Below are positions 1 through 12,301 of a DNA stretch of 64,000 bases, in pieces. The DNA is from Balamuthia mandrillaris (taxonomy: Eukaryota > Discosea > Longamoebia > Balamuthiidae): positions 1 through 64,000 of the forward strand of contig JAVKOQ010000024.1 in assembly GCA_031835245.1 (NCBI GenBank), in the 5' to 3' direction. The notes under the pieces are model-generated. The model made no database searches. It was not told the origin of the DNA and saw only the letters and a program-made list of their open reading frames with translations. The position numbers were made by a program, and so were the translations under genes. Every line of letters begins with the position of its first letter. The stretch's first letter is position 1.

Positions 1-3000
1 TGCTAACGCTGTGATGGTACACATACGTAGTCTATTCGAGCAAACAGTGGCAGAACTGCACCTGCTTCGCTATGTGAACACTCTGCTTAGCGAATACAGC
101 TGCGCTGATGAAACTCAGTTGTTGGAGGCGTTGGACAAAATATTTGGAGCATTAGAGGTTTGTAGTTGTTTCGTCCGCCATCATTCTCAACGAGGTAGTT
201 GCTGTTGTTAGCAGGTTGTTGATATGATGCTGTCAACCCAACGTGAACACATTGCAGGACACCAGAGGAAATAGTCAGTCGGGCTTGTTTGAATCCATGA
301 GTGCTCACTCAGTGGAACTGTTGAGAGGGCAAGCGCTGAACCTTGGATATGCCCTTTTGCACAAGACATCTACACAGAACAAAACGCAGCAGGAAAGTGG
401 CGGGGAGGGACCCTTGCTCGATTTACAGTTTGAAGAATCCGAGCCCCTCGTTCAGGCCCAACAAGAAACCAGCGCAAAGGAAAAGAAAGAGAGGATAAAC
501 CTTTTTTTTCTGCGACGACTCATGAGGACCAGAGATGCCTTTTGGGGCAGTACTTTAATACAGCCGGAAGTGAAGGACTTGTTTACACAGTACGGAGATC
601 AACAATCTTCTTGGTTAGAGCTCGTTTTTAACGATGATACTCAAGCCCCTGATGCAAGCCTTGGTCGCACCTGCACTGAACAGGATTACCTTGCCATTCT
701 TGCACAAGTATTGTTCCTGTCTTGTTCTTATTTTTGTTGTTGTTCTTCTTCTAAATGACAGCACTATGGCAGATTCCATGGATAGCTATAAGCGAGGTCG
801 GTGGACTGAATTGGGATGACCTAAAGCGCTGCATTCTGGTACCATTACAAAGAGGTATAGCTGTTGCTGTTGGTAACCGCCACCTTCGCCTTTTGATAAT
901 GCTCGCAAAAATAATAGCGGTGCGGAATCTCTTGTTGTCTTGGTTTTCCATTAGTTTTCTAATGAAGGAAGCGCTGTTACGGTATACAGTTGGTTGCTTG
1001 CATTTTTCCTTCACAAGAGAGCGTGCTGGAGGCCGTTCGTATCCTAACAACTAATACGAATGGCCTAACCGCAGCCTCTTATCCTGTGCTTAAGTTATTG
1101 CCTTGGCACTGCCTTTCTCCTACTGCCATCATCTCGATTTTTGCCTCGTTGTACGTGTTTAACTCTTAATGGTTTTTGTTAATCGTATTGACGGTGTTCT
1201 TCATTGTCTAGATATTCTCTTTCGCCACCCGAATCTGTTGCTGCCTATGCTTCTCTATTAGAAGGCGAACGTACTCGACACAGACAAGCTTTTCTACAAA
1301 GCACGCTCCGTCAACATAAACTATTACGCAAAGTTTATAAGCTGGAACCCCAATTGGGCGTTGCTGTTTCGCAGTCGCGGGCGCCTTTGTTCAGTATCTT
1401 CTCTCAACTTAGCCAATTGTTCATCAAACCCGCGGAGTTAACCCACCTGCAAGAACAAACGTCTACCCAAACTGAACAAGGCCCTCCTCAACAAACGTAC
1501 AACCTTGACTTGGAAAGACTTGTAGTGGAGGAGCTATCTTATTATGCCTGCATGATACGCCAAACAGCACCTGTTCAAAGTAGTCCCACAGATAGCAAAG
1601 AGACAAAACAATCCACATTGCTCGAATCAATTCAACAAGATGCGCTTGATCAGGTATTCTCTCCCCTCCTCGCCTCACTTTTCCTGTTTCAGAAACTCAT
1701 ACTTTTCAATAGTTATGTACTCTCTGTGTACATTCTCCAGGAGGAAGGGCCATAGGCCACGTTGTACATTGGGCAGGGCATAACCTTCCCTCTGTCAACA
1801 CGGCATCTATCACTCGTATCTTTACCATTGCATCGCAGGAAGGTTTGTGAGACTACCACCAATGCTACTGAAAAAAAGGCTCACTCACTATGTTTATTGG
1901 TGTAACAGCACCCAGCATCACAAAATGGGATGTGGACCTTAACAGCTTGAATTGGATGGCTTACTTTTTAACTCATTGCAATCCTCCAGCTTGTGAAAGC
2001 AGCGAAATTGTTAGTTCTTGGATAAATACCTTTCTGGTGGCACCCCCACAAGGTATGGTGCAATAATTATTAAGAGCTTAGCTTTCTAAAACAGTGGTGA
2101 TTTGCCAACTCTAATGATAATAGTACAATTTCCGGCCCAAGCCTCCGTGAATGGCATTACAATTGGTTCTAAGATGGTGGAATTGATTAACTGGAGAAAG
2201 TGCAATCCCCTCATGCGGATGAAAGCCCTACTCGTGGTACTCGCTAGCAAGCCGCTGGTGAACGCAAATTGGCTTTGGGATACCATTCTCGGCCCCGTTG
2301 GTCGCTCTTTGATTAGTGGCCCATTTCCTGATGGTTTTGTGGAGCAATTCATGCACCTTGATTCGAGCGACCTAAAATGTGCAGATGAAGTTGCGGCTGT
2401 ACAGCTGTTCCTCACCCTGGAACTCGCCATATCCAAGCTAAAGCCTAAAGACGAAAGTGACGATTGCTCAAAAGGCGATAGGGGACTCAAGACACTTAAA
2501 TGGCTTCACGAATGGGGCTTTTTCATTCGTTTGCAATCCTTGAGTAGAAAAGAACTTTGGCCAGCATTTCGTCAAGTGTTGCTACGCTATATTTCAACTA
2601 TTACTTTGGTATTGTTGTTTTGTTTATTTCTCTTTGTCCTATTATTTAGCTCACTGTATTCTCTATGCAAACTTCCCTCTTTTCTAGGTGGACGTCGTCA
2701 AATGCAGCAAGCCATTGGCTGGCTTTGTGTTGGAGATTTTAGAACGTGGAAAAAAGAGCGAGGTAGAGGAGATGCAACAGATTATGTTGAGTTCACTTAG
2801 CGAGCTTCAAGGGCATGAAGCGTGTGTTCAGCTGTGGGCAACAGTACTCCTACCAAAGGTACCTGTTCAATCTACTGATGAGCGACATCAAATATTTGGT
2901 TTTATCTGACTTTACTCCACTATGTGGGGCTAGATACCACGCAACAAAGCAGCTACAACTATGCTCGATAAGCTTGTTCATGGCTCTTTCTGTGAACGTA

Positions 3001-6000
3001 GCTCCATCGCAGCTCTCAGCCAAATTATCCCTTCGAAGCAGTGGGATACTAGCCAATTGTTCAGTTTGAATTCCAGTGGCCGTATGTGCACAACTCTCAC
3101 CTGCTTTTAATGCACTTTACATGTTTCACAGGCGTACTCACCTTTAAATCCCTATTTAGACCCATGGATAGCCTATGCTCTCCTCCTCTGTTATCAACCG
3201 AAAGTCAGCAACAATTCTGACCACAGCCCCAAGGAGACCGCTCTTTGGGTTGCCAAAGAGCTTGCTTTAAGCAATGATGACCCTGTGGCTGCACTCCCTT
3301 TCTGGGAACAGTTCTGGATAATTTACTTTTCTGCTGGTTCTCGTATGCCTTTTTTTTTAAGGTTTGAAGCTGTTGGCAATCACCTATCAGTCTCTTTTAT
3401 TAACACTGAGTTTACTGATGCGAACAGAAAGAGGAGCAGAATGGTTAGAGCTTGAAAAACCAGCCCTTAACCAGCACTTCACTCGCATGGCCCAATTTTT
3501 TGAAAACGCCCCTCGCCAACGTGCATTCTACAAGTTATATTACTCTTTCACGATCTGGAATGCTGAAATTATTAGGTCCCTTGGCTCTCTCTCTCTCTCT
3601 CTCTCTCTTGGCATATGCACACCCACACGCAAGAAGAAAAGAACCGACTTGCTTTGACTCACCCTCAGTAATTTGCACCTAATAGGGAAGGAGGCGGTTT
3701 CTTTTCTTCCATCGAAATACTGAGCACTTTTGTAGATATTTTGCCTCCTGCGTGGTCTGTGAACTATGCGGCAGCACCTTGTGATCTCACTATCCCTTTA
3801 AACAACTCAAGCGAAAAGCCATCAACCAACAGGGGTGCCTTTTCCATCCTTTAACTTTTTTGAGAAAAATAACTGATTTTAAAGGGTACAGATGCACTGT
3901 TAGCAATACTTCTGTCATTGATGCCGGAGCCCAAGCCACTGGATTCTGAGAGTTCTGGAACCATTCCTCAACACAGGTCAGACGGTAATGCTGTATGCAG
4001 GTCCCTACAAATGTCTCTACAGCAAACTGTCAATGCAATTTTGCTTTTGGCTTCTTCAACGGTTAGCAATTCCTATGTGCTTCGCAATCTCTTTTTAGCT
4101 TGATGTTTACCATTCCCTTTCTAGCAGGCAACCCGCCCTCAAATAAAGCGTAGGAAGGATCTTCCGTCATTGCCAATTGTGAATGAGCTGCAGTCCTTGC
4201 TCATGGAATATCACAACCTGTGCAAGGCTCTTCAAGAACAAGATCAAGAGTTCTTATCCATCTCTTCTCAACTCTATGCCAACCTTAAACATCCCTTTAA
4301 AGGTCCGCAAGCTATTTTTTGTTTTCTTGACTTCTAACAGACCTCACGAACTTGGTATCGCATTTACAAGTCCGCGTACCCTGTGGCCGAGGAAAGCATT
4401 GCTCTAACCCGGCCAGAGTACAAGGAACTTCCACGTATATTGGCGAAGGAGTACCCAACGCGAGGTTTATCCTTCCTGCCTCCTCTACCCTATTACGCTT
4501 TCCCTCAGTGGATGTTTACTAATGCCTGATATAGAGAAACTTTGGAAGAAAATAGACAGCAATATAGTGATATGTACAACAACTTTTTTGAAATTGCACG
4601 TTCTCTTGCCAAAGTTGTTGTTGTACTACAAGATGTCAAGCAGTGGCTATTACAAGGTTGGTTGCTGCGTTACTCATCTTGACATTCTGCTTTTGATTTA
4701 CAAAAAGGTTTCCTTTTTCCGCTTTCTCGACGGTTTCAATCATAACTGGCTAGACCCTCCGCCAGCACCAGACGCAGCAGCACACTTCTTTCTAGGAGTG
4801 CTTCCTGCTGTGCTTGATACCCAGCTTCCAGTCAATTCTCCAATAAGTACCTCCATCATCAATGCTCTCCAAGATGTTGGAAAGGCTTTCATCCAGGATA
4901 ATGTTCTTTGGCAAGAGCCGTTTCTTCGGTTTCTTTTACGCTATTCTAGACGATGGCCATATCCCAGGTCGATGGATCAACAACCACCACCACCACAACA
5001 GCAACATATACAACTAGACTCTCAAGTAACGCCTGGAAGTAGTACAGACCAACCTAAGCAAGCACAACGCCCTGGCATCGCCTTTCGAATCTTTTACGAA
5101 ACGCGTGCTCATCTGTTTTCCTTATTGACGCCAAACGTCTTCCTCTCTCTAAATTCCGGTGAAAGCTCTCGGTGGTTCACCTTGTTGCGCATGGTTGTCG
5201 ACACACTACCTCCAACTTTCGCCCACTCAGACGACACTACCGCCCTCGGCCAGCCTCCTATTGGTGGAAACAAACGAACAGGCCTCTCTGAAGAGGAACT
5301 TTCCCTTTTAGTTCAGCAATTCGATTTGTCAAACTATTTTGCAGAGGTAAGTCGCAACCAGCCATGCCGTCGTTTCTACCGCTCCTGAATGCTGATAACA
5401 ACGTGTTCCTTTGTTCAGCTTGAAAGTTCCAATATGAATTTGTCAGATGCTTTTGTGAACTCTATGCTGGACATACTTCCTAAAATGTTGCAAAGATCTG
5501 CCCTTACCCCACAGGCTTGTAAACTTTTGCGGGCTCTCCTCAATGTTTGTTACTTCCACTTTCTGTATCTCTTCCAGTGCTTACATGGATTATCATTATT
5601 ACATCAACGACTAGTTCCGGATGCCAGACCACCTCTTGGCAGTACTGCAATCTCCATTACTCCACCAGGAAGATATTTCTGCGGTCTCGTGGGAGGATGT
5701 TTTTGATGCCCTTGCTTTTGACGGCATTACCCTTCGGCAAACACAGCGCATTTTTACTACGATGATTTCCTGTTTGCCACTGCCTATTCGCACCACACCG
5801 CCTATCTTGTTGCTAGCCCGACGCGTCTTTAGTATCCTTTTCCTTTCTTGTCGTGTTCTCGCCCTCTTGGTAACTTTTATCTGGCCTTTCCTCCTTGGTC
5901 ACCAATTGGCGGTGCAAGCTGCCCATAACAGAGCGGGAGGAGAGAAAGGGGACCGCTTTCCTTAACTCGTCAACGTAGACGCACCACCCTTTTTGGCTAA

Positions 6001-9000
6001 CATGGCCTCTGAAGTAAGGGCATACTGCACCCAACAAGAGACCCACGTTGAGATGGACTACGGCCCATCCTGGCGTACCATTGAAGACCTAATAGCTGCT
6101 GCTCTCAATTTTCCGCTTTTAGACGAAAACAATACATCACAGACAATATACACAGAACACCTTCCACCAAGCACCGTACAAGATGAACGTGGCTCCGAAA
6201 CAAGCACGAACTTGACAAGTAAAGTCCTGGAACGCGTTATACAAATCATACATGATGCCACCCTTGCTGTTCCTGAGCTTGTGGACCGGGTCTGGTATCT
6301 CTATCAGGAGCTGCTCTCTCCCCACATCGACCTTCTGCCATTGTGGCAGCAACAATCCCTTGCAGACTGGTTTCATGATCTACCATGGTCCAATGCCACT
6401 TTTCACCAAAGAGACCTTTCTACGCTCAAGCACATGCACCGGCATGCCCTTCTCTCTGCCCACCATGTTGTCTGTGTTATCTTTCGAAGACTCTCTTGGA
6501 GTCACCTACTCAATTTCGCTGAGGAAGCACAGACTGGATTCAACAGTGCAGTGCTGCTAGTGGATACTGAAGGCACAGTTACCAAAGAGCAACAACTACC
6601 AAGCATATCTCAGTCTTCTCTGGAGGCCCAGCACCTTGGTGCACTCTATTATCTTCGTTTGTACTTACTTCTCAATTTGCTTCAACCGGACGTCAAACAG
6701 AGCTCATTATTGGAAGATAGCGAGCAGTCGGATAGCAAGCTTGCTGACAGTTTGCTGGGCATTGATTGGCCTTCTATTCCTGGACCATTCTTCGAACGAA
6801 TCTTTGATGGCACAGCCCTGCTTGATCCTATGAGGACTAAAGGTGCTCTTCTTATCTCTCCATGCTAAGGCGAACTAACATATCACACTGCAACACCTTT
6901 TTGAATAAAGGTTGCCTACGGAGAATAGATCACGATCCCTCCGAACAAATAATGGAAAATGCCCTCATGCTACGCGGTACTGATTATATTCTTACTTTAC
7001 AATATTATTGTGCTAAAATATTTTAAACACTAGATATCGTGCTGCAGATGAAGTCTCCAATTGCTGCTGCTGCGTGCCTCAGGGAGATCCGATCTTTGTT
7101 ATTCTTCTGTATTCAGAACAAAGATGATTCAAGTAAGTGGAAATGAGTTTTCTTGCTAAGTATGCTAACAATTTCTTTTACATTTTGACAAAACAAAGAG
7201 CAAACTTGGCATCTATCTTATCCTGAACACATTGCACTGTTGACTTCGGTGTTAATTCCTCTGTCACGTCGCTTTGCGGAGGAATCTTCCCGTGTAGCCA
7301 GCCAAATGATTTTGTTCACGCTATCTTGCATAGAAGCTGAATGGCAAGGCCCTGTTCTACCTCAACTTGCTTTCTATAATTCCAACGATGGTGTTCCAGT
7401 GCGTCCTTCCACAGGTTGGCTCGCTGCGCTACCCTTATTGGTTTTGTGTTGCTGTGTTTGCATTCTCGCCATTTCTCATCCAGTCTTTTCTATCTTTCAT
7501 CTTTGCTTTATTTATTGGTTTAATGTTTCTAAAAGCGGAAATAGGCGAGGAAGGGGATGTAATCATGAGCATTGGTGCTGGATTGGAGAGTGGAGAGAGT
7601 GAGAAAGGAGAAAGTAGGGCCAAAATGTTTTACCAAACTCTTACTGGCATCGTAATGCAATTCTGTGCATCGGCATCCCCATCTGTAGCCATCGAGATCT
7701 TGAATGTTGCCTCATCAGGTAACAACATTTTTTATTCCTGTGAAATGCAAGAAAAATTACTCATCGCCATTGCTCTCATGTGCCGAATGTTAGTGGTGAC
7801 GAGCATGCCTACACTTTGTCGGGTCTACGAAGAAGCTTTGCACGCTTATTTTGGATCACATGCCAGTCATACCCCAAGCCTGCTACGTACGTTCTGTGCT
7901 TCATGATTTGCTGGAATCTAGTCGTCAAGTACTTGGTAGACCTTTTTATTCACTAAACTCGTGCATTCTCACTTACAGATGCCACTGCAAGCATGCAACC
8001 ACCAAGCATACCTTGGGAAAAGTTTCTTGGTGTACGGATCAATCAGGAATCCTATAAAATTGCAACTAATCTCATAATTCATTTTACACAGGCATGCTCT
8101 CAGACCCCTTGCAGTCTTACGCTTCGTGTAGTTCTAGAACAAAAGCATCGCTTGCTCTCTAGAAGTAGTGAAGACGAGCAGTGGCTCAAGTTTGTGTCAA
8201 TAGCAGTGCGTGCCGTTGTCGGATTCAAGCCAGACCCCAACAAGGAATTTGAAGTTTTCGTGCTATGGTTTTTCATTATCGAACTGGCTCTTGACCGCAA
8301 ATGGCGAATCACACGCGCCACCAATCAAGTGGTAATTTTATTATTTCTGTACCTCTCGCTCATAAGCTCGTCTAATCCCCATATTGCTACGTAGGCCGAA
8401 GTCTTCTTAAAGTATCTTCAAGGGTGGTATGGAGCTGCTGGTAGCAGTTCATCTCGTCTGATGGCGTTGGTTATGTCTGTTTCCTCTACCTCCCGTCCGA
8501 AGATATATACCCCCAAACAACCCACCAAACCCAATATGCACCTTGCCGGCCGGGCGTGTTCCATTTTCTTCCGCAGAGTTCTGTGCGAAAAAGACCAACC
8601 CAACACATCCTCATCAGCTAAGGTACCTCTGCGTTGGAACCGCCTCCTTGTGCATTGAAACATGAATGGAGCTAACAACAATTTATTTTGGGTGTAAAAC
8701 AGCAGTCCGCACAAAACGTGCTGGCTCATGGCTCTGGCGAAACGCTCGCCAAGGAACTGGACGAGTTATTGCTTACGCAGGAGGACTTTCCTGAATACTC
8801 TTCCTTTTATGAGCAAGTTGACAGGTAAGTGGCATGTCGTTTTTCTGTTTTATTTCCGGATGGGAAAGTGGATGGGCGCTTCTGTTGCCCTCTAGCCCAC
8901 CCCATCCCCGCATTCTCGCAAGAACTTTCATTTGTGTTTACTCACTTGTGTGACTTTTAATCCATCAGCATATTATCTCCACTAACAACGTTCCAAGCCT

Positions 9001-9083
9001 TTGTGGAGGGCACAGTCTCCACGCTGGTCCCTATTGCCCCTTATCTTGCCGCTATTCAATCCAGCAGCTCTTCCTCCTCTTAG
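1..9083 (+). CDS. EPG5: EPG5-like autophagy tether, 3' part (5' end outside window)
   Basis: Many short exons on the + strand read in one direction from the window edge to a TAG at 9081-9083; about 30 short introns or fewer, e.g. donor near 158 and acceptor before 260. The protein is long, helical and without obvious motifs. I match it to EPG5 (ectopic P-granules 5), a large Rab7 effector that tethers autophagosomes to lysosomes, from the recalled order of weakly conserved blocks: a segment near 5095-5345 (LFSLLTP, then LLVQQFDLSNYF), one near 6370-6520 (HDLPWSN, then FRRLSWSHLLNF) and a C-terminal segment near 8170-8310 (EFEVFVLWFFIIELAL) correspond in sequence and spacing to the human protein. 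The C terminus is a Ser run. The first in-window exon is 11-158 or longer. Similarity is low, so another large alpha-solenoid protein is possible. Exons are not individually verified. Confidence 0.68.
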
Positions 9084-9267
9084 TGACCTTGATAAACAAC
9101 ACCATGTTACCATTCCCATCTTAGTAGTTACCAGTCAGTCACTCACCACTTTATGAACTACAAGTGAACCTCATTTTATCACAAATTAAAAACAAACAAT
9201 TGGGTAAAAAGGCGAAAGAAAGAATTGTGTCAAACGTAAACAGCGCTCCAAGGTGGAGACCTCCTCC

Positions 9268-10547
9268 TCAGTTACCTGTCAGGTGTGCCAGAGCCTTTTG
9301 TAAGTTAGAGATGGCGTAAGGGACGTCCTCAAACTGAAGAGCGCTGACGGCAAAGCGAGCAAACTTGCTGGCTGCCTCAAGGTTCTCCTCTGTAGGAACG
9401 TATCCTTTGCTGGCACCTCCTGCTGAGTTGGTTCCCACAAGCGGTAGCGGGGATACCCGGTCAAGATTGCAAGGCGCAGGCCCGTTTTGTGCTTGGGGTT
9501 GTGTTCGTGGCACTGCTGGTGAGGTTTTTGCTGACGAAGGCAGAGATGTGGAGGGAGGCGAAAAGTCAGATGTATGTGAGGGTATAGAAGGATATTGGGT
9601 TGGTTGAATAGGTGCAGAACCAAAGAACCCAGATGAAGTAGGAGATGATGAAGAAGAAGGAGATGGCGAAGACGGGGAAAGCGAAGGTGCTCCAGCAGTG
9701 GGTGCTGTCACTGGCGGGGAAGGAAACGCGGACAAAAAGTCAAACTCGGGAAGCGGACTATTTGTGCTCGATGAAGGGAACTGCGGTGTAGGATTTACCG
9801 AGATATCTCGCGAAGTGGGAAAGAGAGGAATCTCTTCTTCATCTTGCATTGTTGCTGTTGTATTTAAAGGTGTGCCACCATTGCTACCGACACTAGCAGC
9901 AGGAGGAGGAGTAGATGAGAGAGCGGAAAAGGAAGAGGGAATGTCAGGAAAGGAGGGCACTTCTGAGAAGAGAGTTCCATGCTCGTGTTCAGCACCTTGC
10001 TCATTCCAGTTTCGTACAGAGAGGAAGAGAGGAAGGGGGGAGGGATAAGCGTGCCTTCTCGCAGGCACCGCAAGATATCAGCTGCCTTCCATTTGGCGTA
10101 TTTGCGCTTTTCTTCAATGTCAGCGAGGAGGGCTTCAGTGGCACCATCCTCTGGCTTATTGAACTGGGAGCAAACTTCAAGAAAGAGGGAGGCTGCGTAG
10201 AAACACTCAGCTGTGTCCTTGTTGGAGAGGCCCTGCCGGTCCTGGTCGTCGGCGCGCTTGAATACCTTCAGGGCAAACTCAAGAGCGTGGGGCAACTGAC
10301 TTTTGTCTTGCTGCAATACTGAACCGAGTTGAGCTTTATCCTGCTCCATTTCATCCAATAGAGCCATGAGTGCTTGTGTAACAGGCCCTCTTTGCTCGGG
10401 GGCTATGCTCTCTCGCAGCTCTAACCCTTTTTGCACCGCGTAGTAAGAGCAGTGGTAGGCCATCACTGGGTCATGTTTCTTCAGTTGGTTGGCACGTTTA
10501 AGAAAGGGTGCCAACACTCTCAGCGCAGCAGGCAGCTCAGTCCCCAT
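9268..10547 (-). CDS. VTA1: Vacuolar protein sorting-associated protein VTA1 (LIP5)
   Basis: VTA1 binds ESCRT-III subunits through its N-terminal MIT-like helices and stimulates the Vps4 ATPase through its C-terminal helices during multivesicular-body sorting. Exon 1 (10547-10018) encodes the N-terminal domain, starting MGTELPAALRVLAPFLKRA and ending with the family-typical KYAKWKAADI segment. Exon 2 (9892-9268) encodes a Pro/Ser-rich linker and the conserved C-terminal Vps4-binding segment (YVPTEENLEAASKFARFAVS). The single intron, 10017-9893, has a GT donor and a pyrimidine-rich TAG acceptor and joins phase 2 to phase 1 correctly, giving 384 aa (human VTA1 is about 307; the excess is linker). 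Stop is TGA. The gene is divergent from PSMA4 and convergent with the EPG5-like gene 184 bp away. Identification rests on both terminal domains. Confidence 0.93.
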
Positions 10548-11007
10548 GAAAACTAAAACGACTTGAGCACTTCAGTGCGGAAGTCTTCACTGGCAGAAGG
10601 TTTGCTGTTGTTGAGAGCCTCGCCACTAAAGCGAAGCAGTCGACAGAAATTGCCACCAGCTAAAATAGCAGAGAAGGCAAAGTGTTGTCCTTTTTTCCCC
10701 ACCAAATTTTGCTGCGTGGCGCCGCTTTACTACCACCACAGCTGTTCGTCTTGCCGTCTTCCTTTGGCGGTGAGGAAATACCCATGTCGTCATGATGGAT
10801 AAAAGCTCAAGCCGTCACGGAAAAACCCTCGATAACAACCAGGCGCTGGGCCGCCACCGAAGCGTGCGCTGGCGCGACGCCAGAAAAAACGAGCCACCGC
10901 CACCAAAAGCAGGGCACAGCGACAACCAGGGGAGCGCACACACCAGGCACTGCAGTAAGCTGCTGATAACCGCCTGGCTCACCACTTGAGTTCTTCATCC
11001 ACACACC
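10548..11007. promoter_or_regulatory. Shared divergent promoter region, VTA1 / PSMA4
   Basis: 460 bp between two start codons pointing away from each other. I see no convincing coding sequence, TATA element or repeat. It must carry the promoters and 5' UTRs of both genes; this is inferred from arrangement only. Confidence 0.5.
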
Positions 11008-12082
11008 ATGGCTCGACGCTACGATAGCAGAACTACCATATTCTCCCCTGAGGGTGCGTGTGAGGGCAAGCAAGCCCGCTGCCTCAAGAGCTAGCTTGCT
11101 TTGCTTTGCACTCCTTCTCGCTCTGCTCGCTCTCTCTCTCTCTCCCTCCTTCTGACTTGTCTTGTATCAGGACGTCTCTATCAGGTTGAGTACGCTATGG
11201 AGGCCATAAGCCATGCTGGCGCTGCTGTTGGTATCTTAGCTCAAGATGGAGTGGTCTTGGCTGCCGAGAAGAAGATCACCTCCAAACTGCTGGAACCTGG
11301 TACGCGCAGTGAAAAAATGTACAAAATTGACGACAACGTGGCCTGTGCGGTGGCTGGCATTACTGCCGATGCAAACATTCTTTTGAACTATGCCAGGCTG
11401 GCTGCGCAACGTTATCTCTTCACTTACCAAGAGCCCATCCCAATCGAACAACTGGTTCAACAAATTTGCGACACTAAGCAAGGCTACACACAGTATGGAG
11501 GTACGACTCAACAGCTCTACTACTTTCAACCCTCCTTATTCACCTTGCTGCTCAATCCCTCCTCCTCTTCTCTTCTCTGCCTTGCCTCTTCCATCTTATT
11601 TATGGGTTTGACCTCACCAACAATGTTCAGGGTTGAGGCCATTCGGAGTGTCGTTGCTTTACGCCGGCTGGGATAAGCACCACGGTTTCCAGCTCTTTCA
11701 CAGCGACCCTAGCGGTAACTATGGTGGTTGGAAAGCTACTGCCATTGGCGCAAACAACCAAGGAGCTACCTCCATTTTGAAACAAGATTACAAGGAAGAT
11801 ATGACTGTAAAGGACGCTGTGCAGTTGGCCATCAAGGTGATCAGCAAAACTATGGATAGCACTAGCCTTTCTCCTGAAAAGTGTGCGTGTTTATTTTGTT
11901 TTCATTCCTTTCTATTCTTTCAAAAGCCCTTGTTTAACCTGACTGTTGTCTTAGTGGAGTTTGCCACCTTAACCAAAAACCCAGAAACTCAAAAAACTGA
12001 GTTCCACAAGCTTACAAACGCTGAAGTGGAAACCTATCTCAAGGATGCTGCTGCTGTGTTGGCCGAGGCCTCCTCTTCTTAA
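11008..12082 (+). CDS. PSMA4: 20S proteasome subunit alpha type-4
   Basis: A structural alpha-ring subunit of the 20S proteasome core. Four exons: 11008-11053, 11171-11500, 11631-11882 and 11955-12082, all with GT-AG borders, joining to 251 aa (human 261). The N terminus carries the proteasome alpha-type signature ([16 protein letters not shown]), interrupted by intron 1 within the Gly codon. The [11 protein letters not shown] and [12 protein letters not shown] segments are the usual alpha4 landmarks, and LEFATLTKN replaces the metazoan VEIATLT. The C terminus ends in a Ser run instead of the metazoan KKKE-type tail. Introns 1 and 2 have long CT-rich tracts before their acceptors. The start ATG at 11008 gives the canonical [16 protein letters not shown]. 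Convergent with the penta-EF-hand gene, 219 bp apart. Confidence 0.97.
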
Positions 12083-12301
12083 CTGTGCTGTTTTCTAAGT
12101 TAAATACAGCTTTCCAACGTTTGCTATCGTCTGTGGAGAGGGGAGAGAGTGATTGGCGCATGCAGCCTGTGAGGGAAAAGGGAAGGGAAGTGAAGTGAAG
12201 ACAGTGAAGACGGAATATATATTTCTGAACAAGCATGTACTGAACAACAGTAGTAGCCAGCGTGAACGCAAAAAGGGTTGTGGCATCTGTTTCTGGCTCG
12301 C

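Noticed and set aside
9600..10068. Assembly frameshift in VTA1 between the N-terminal domain and the linker
   Set aside because: An intron at 10017-9893 with correct GT-AG borders and phase explains the frame change.
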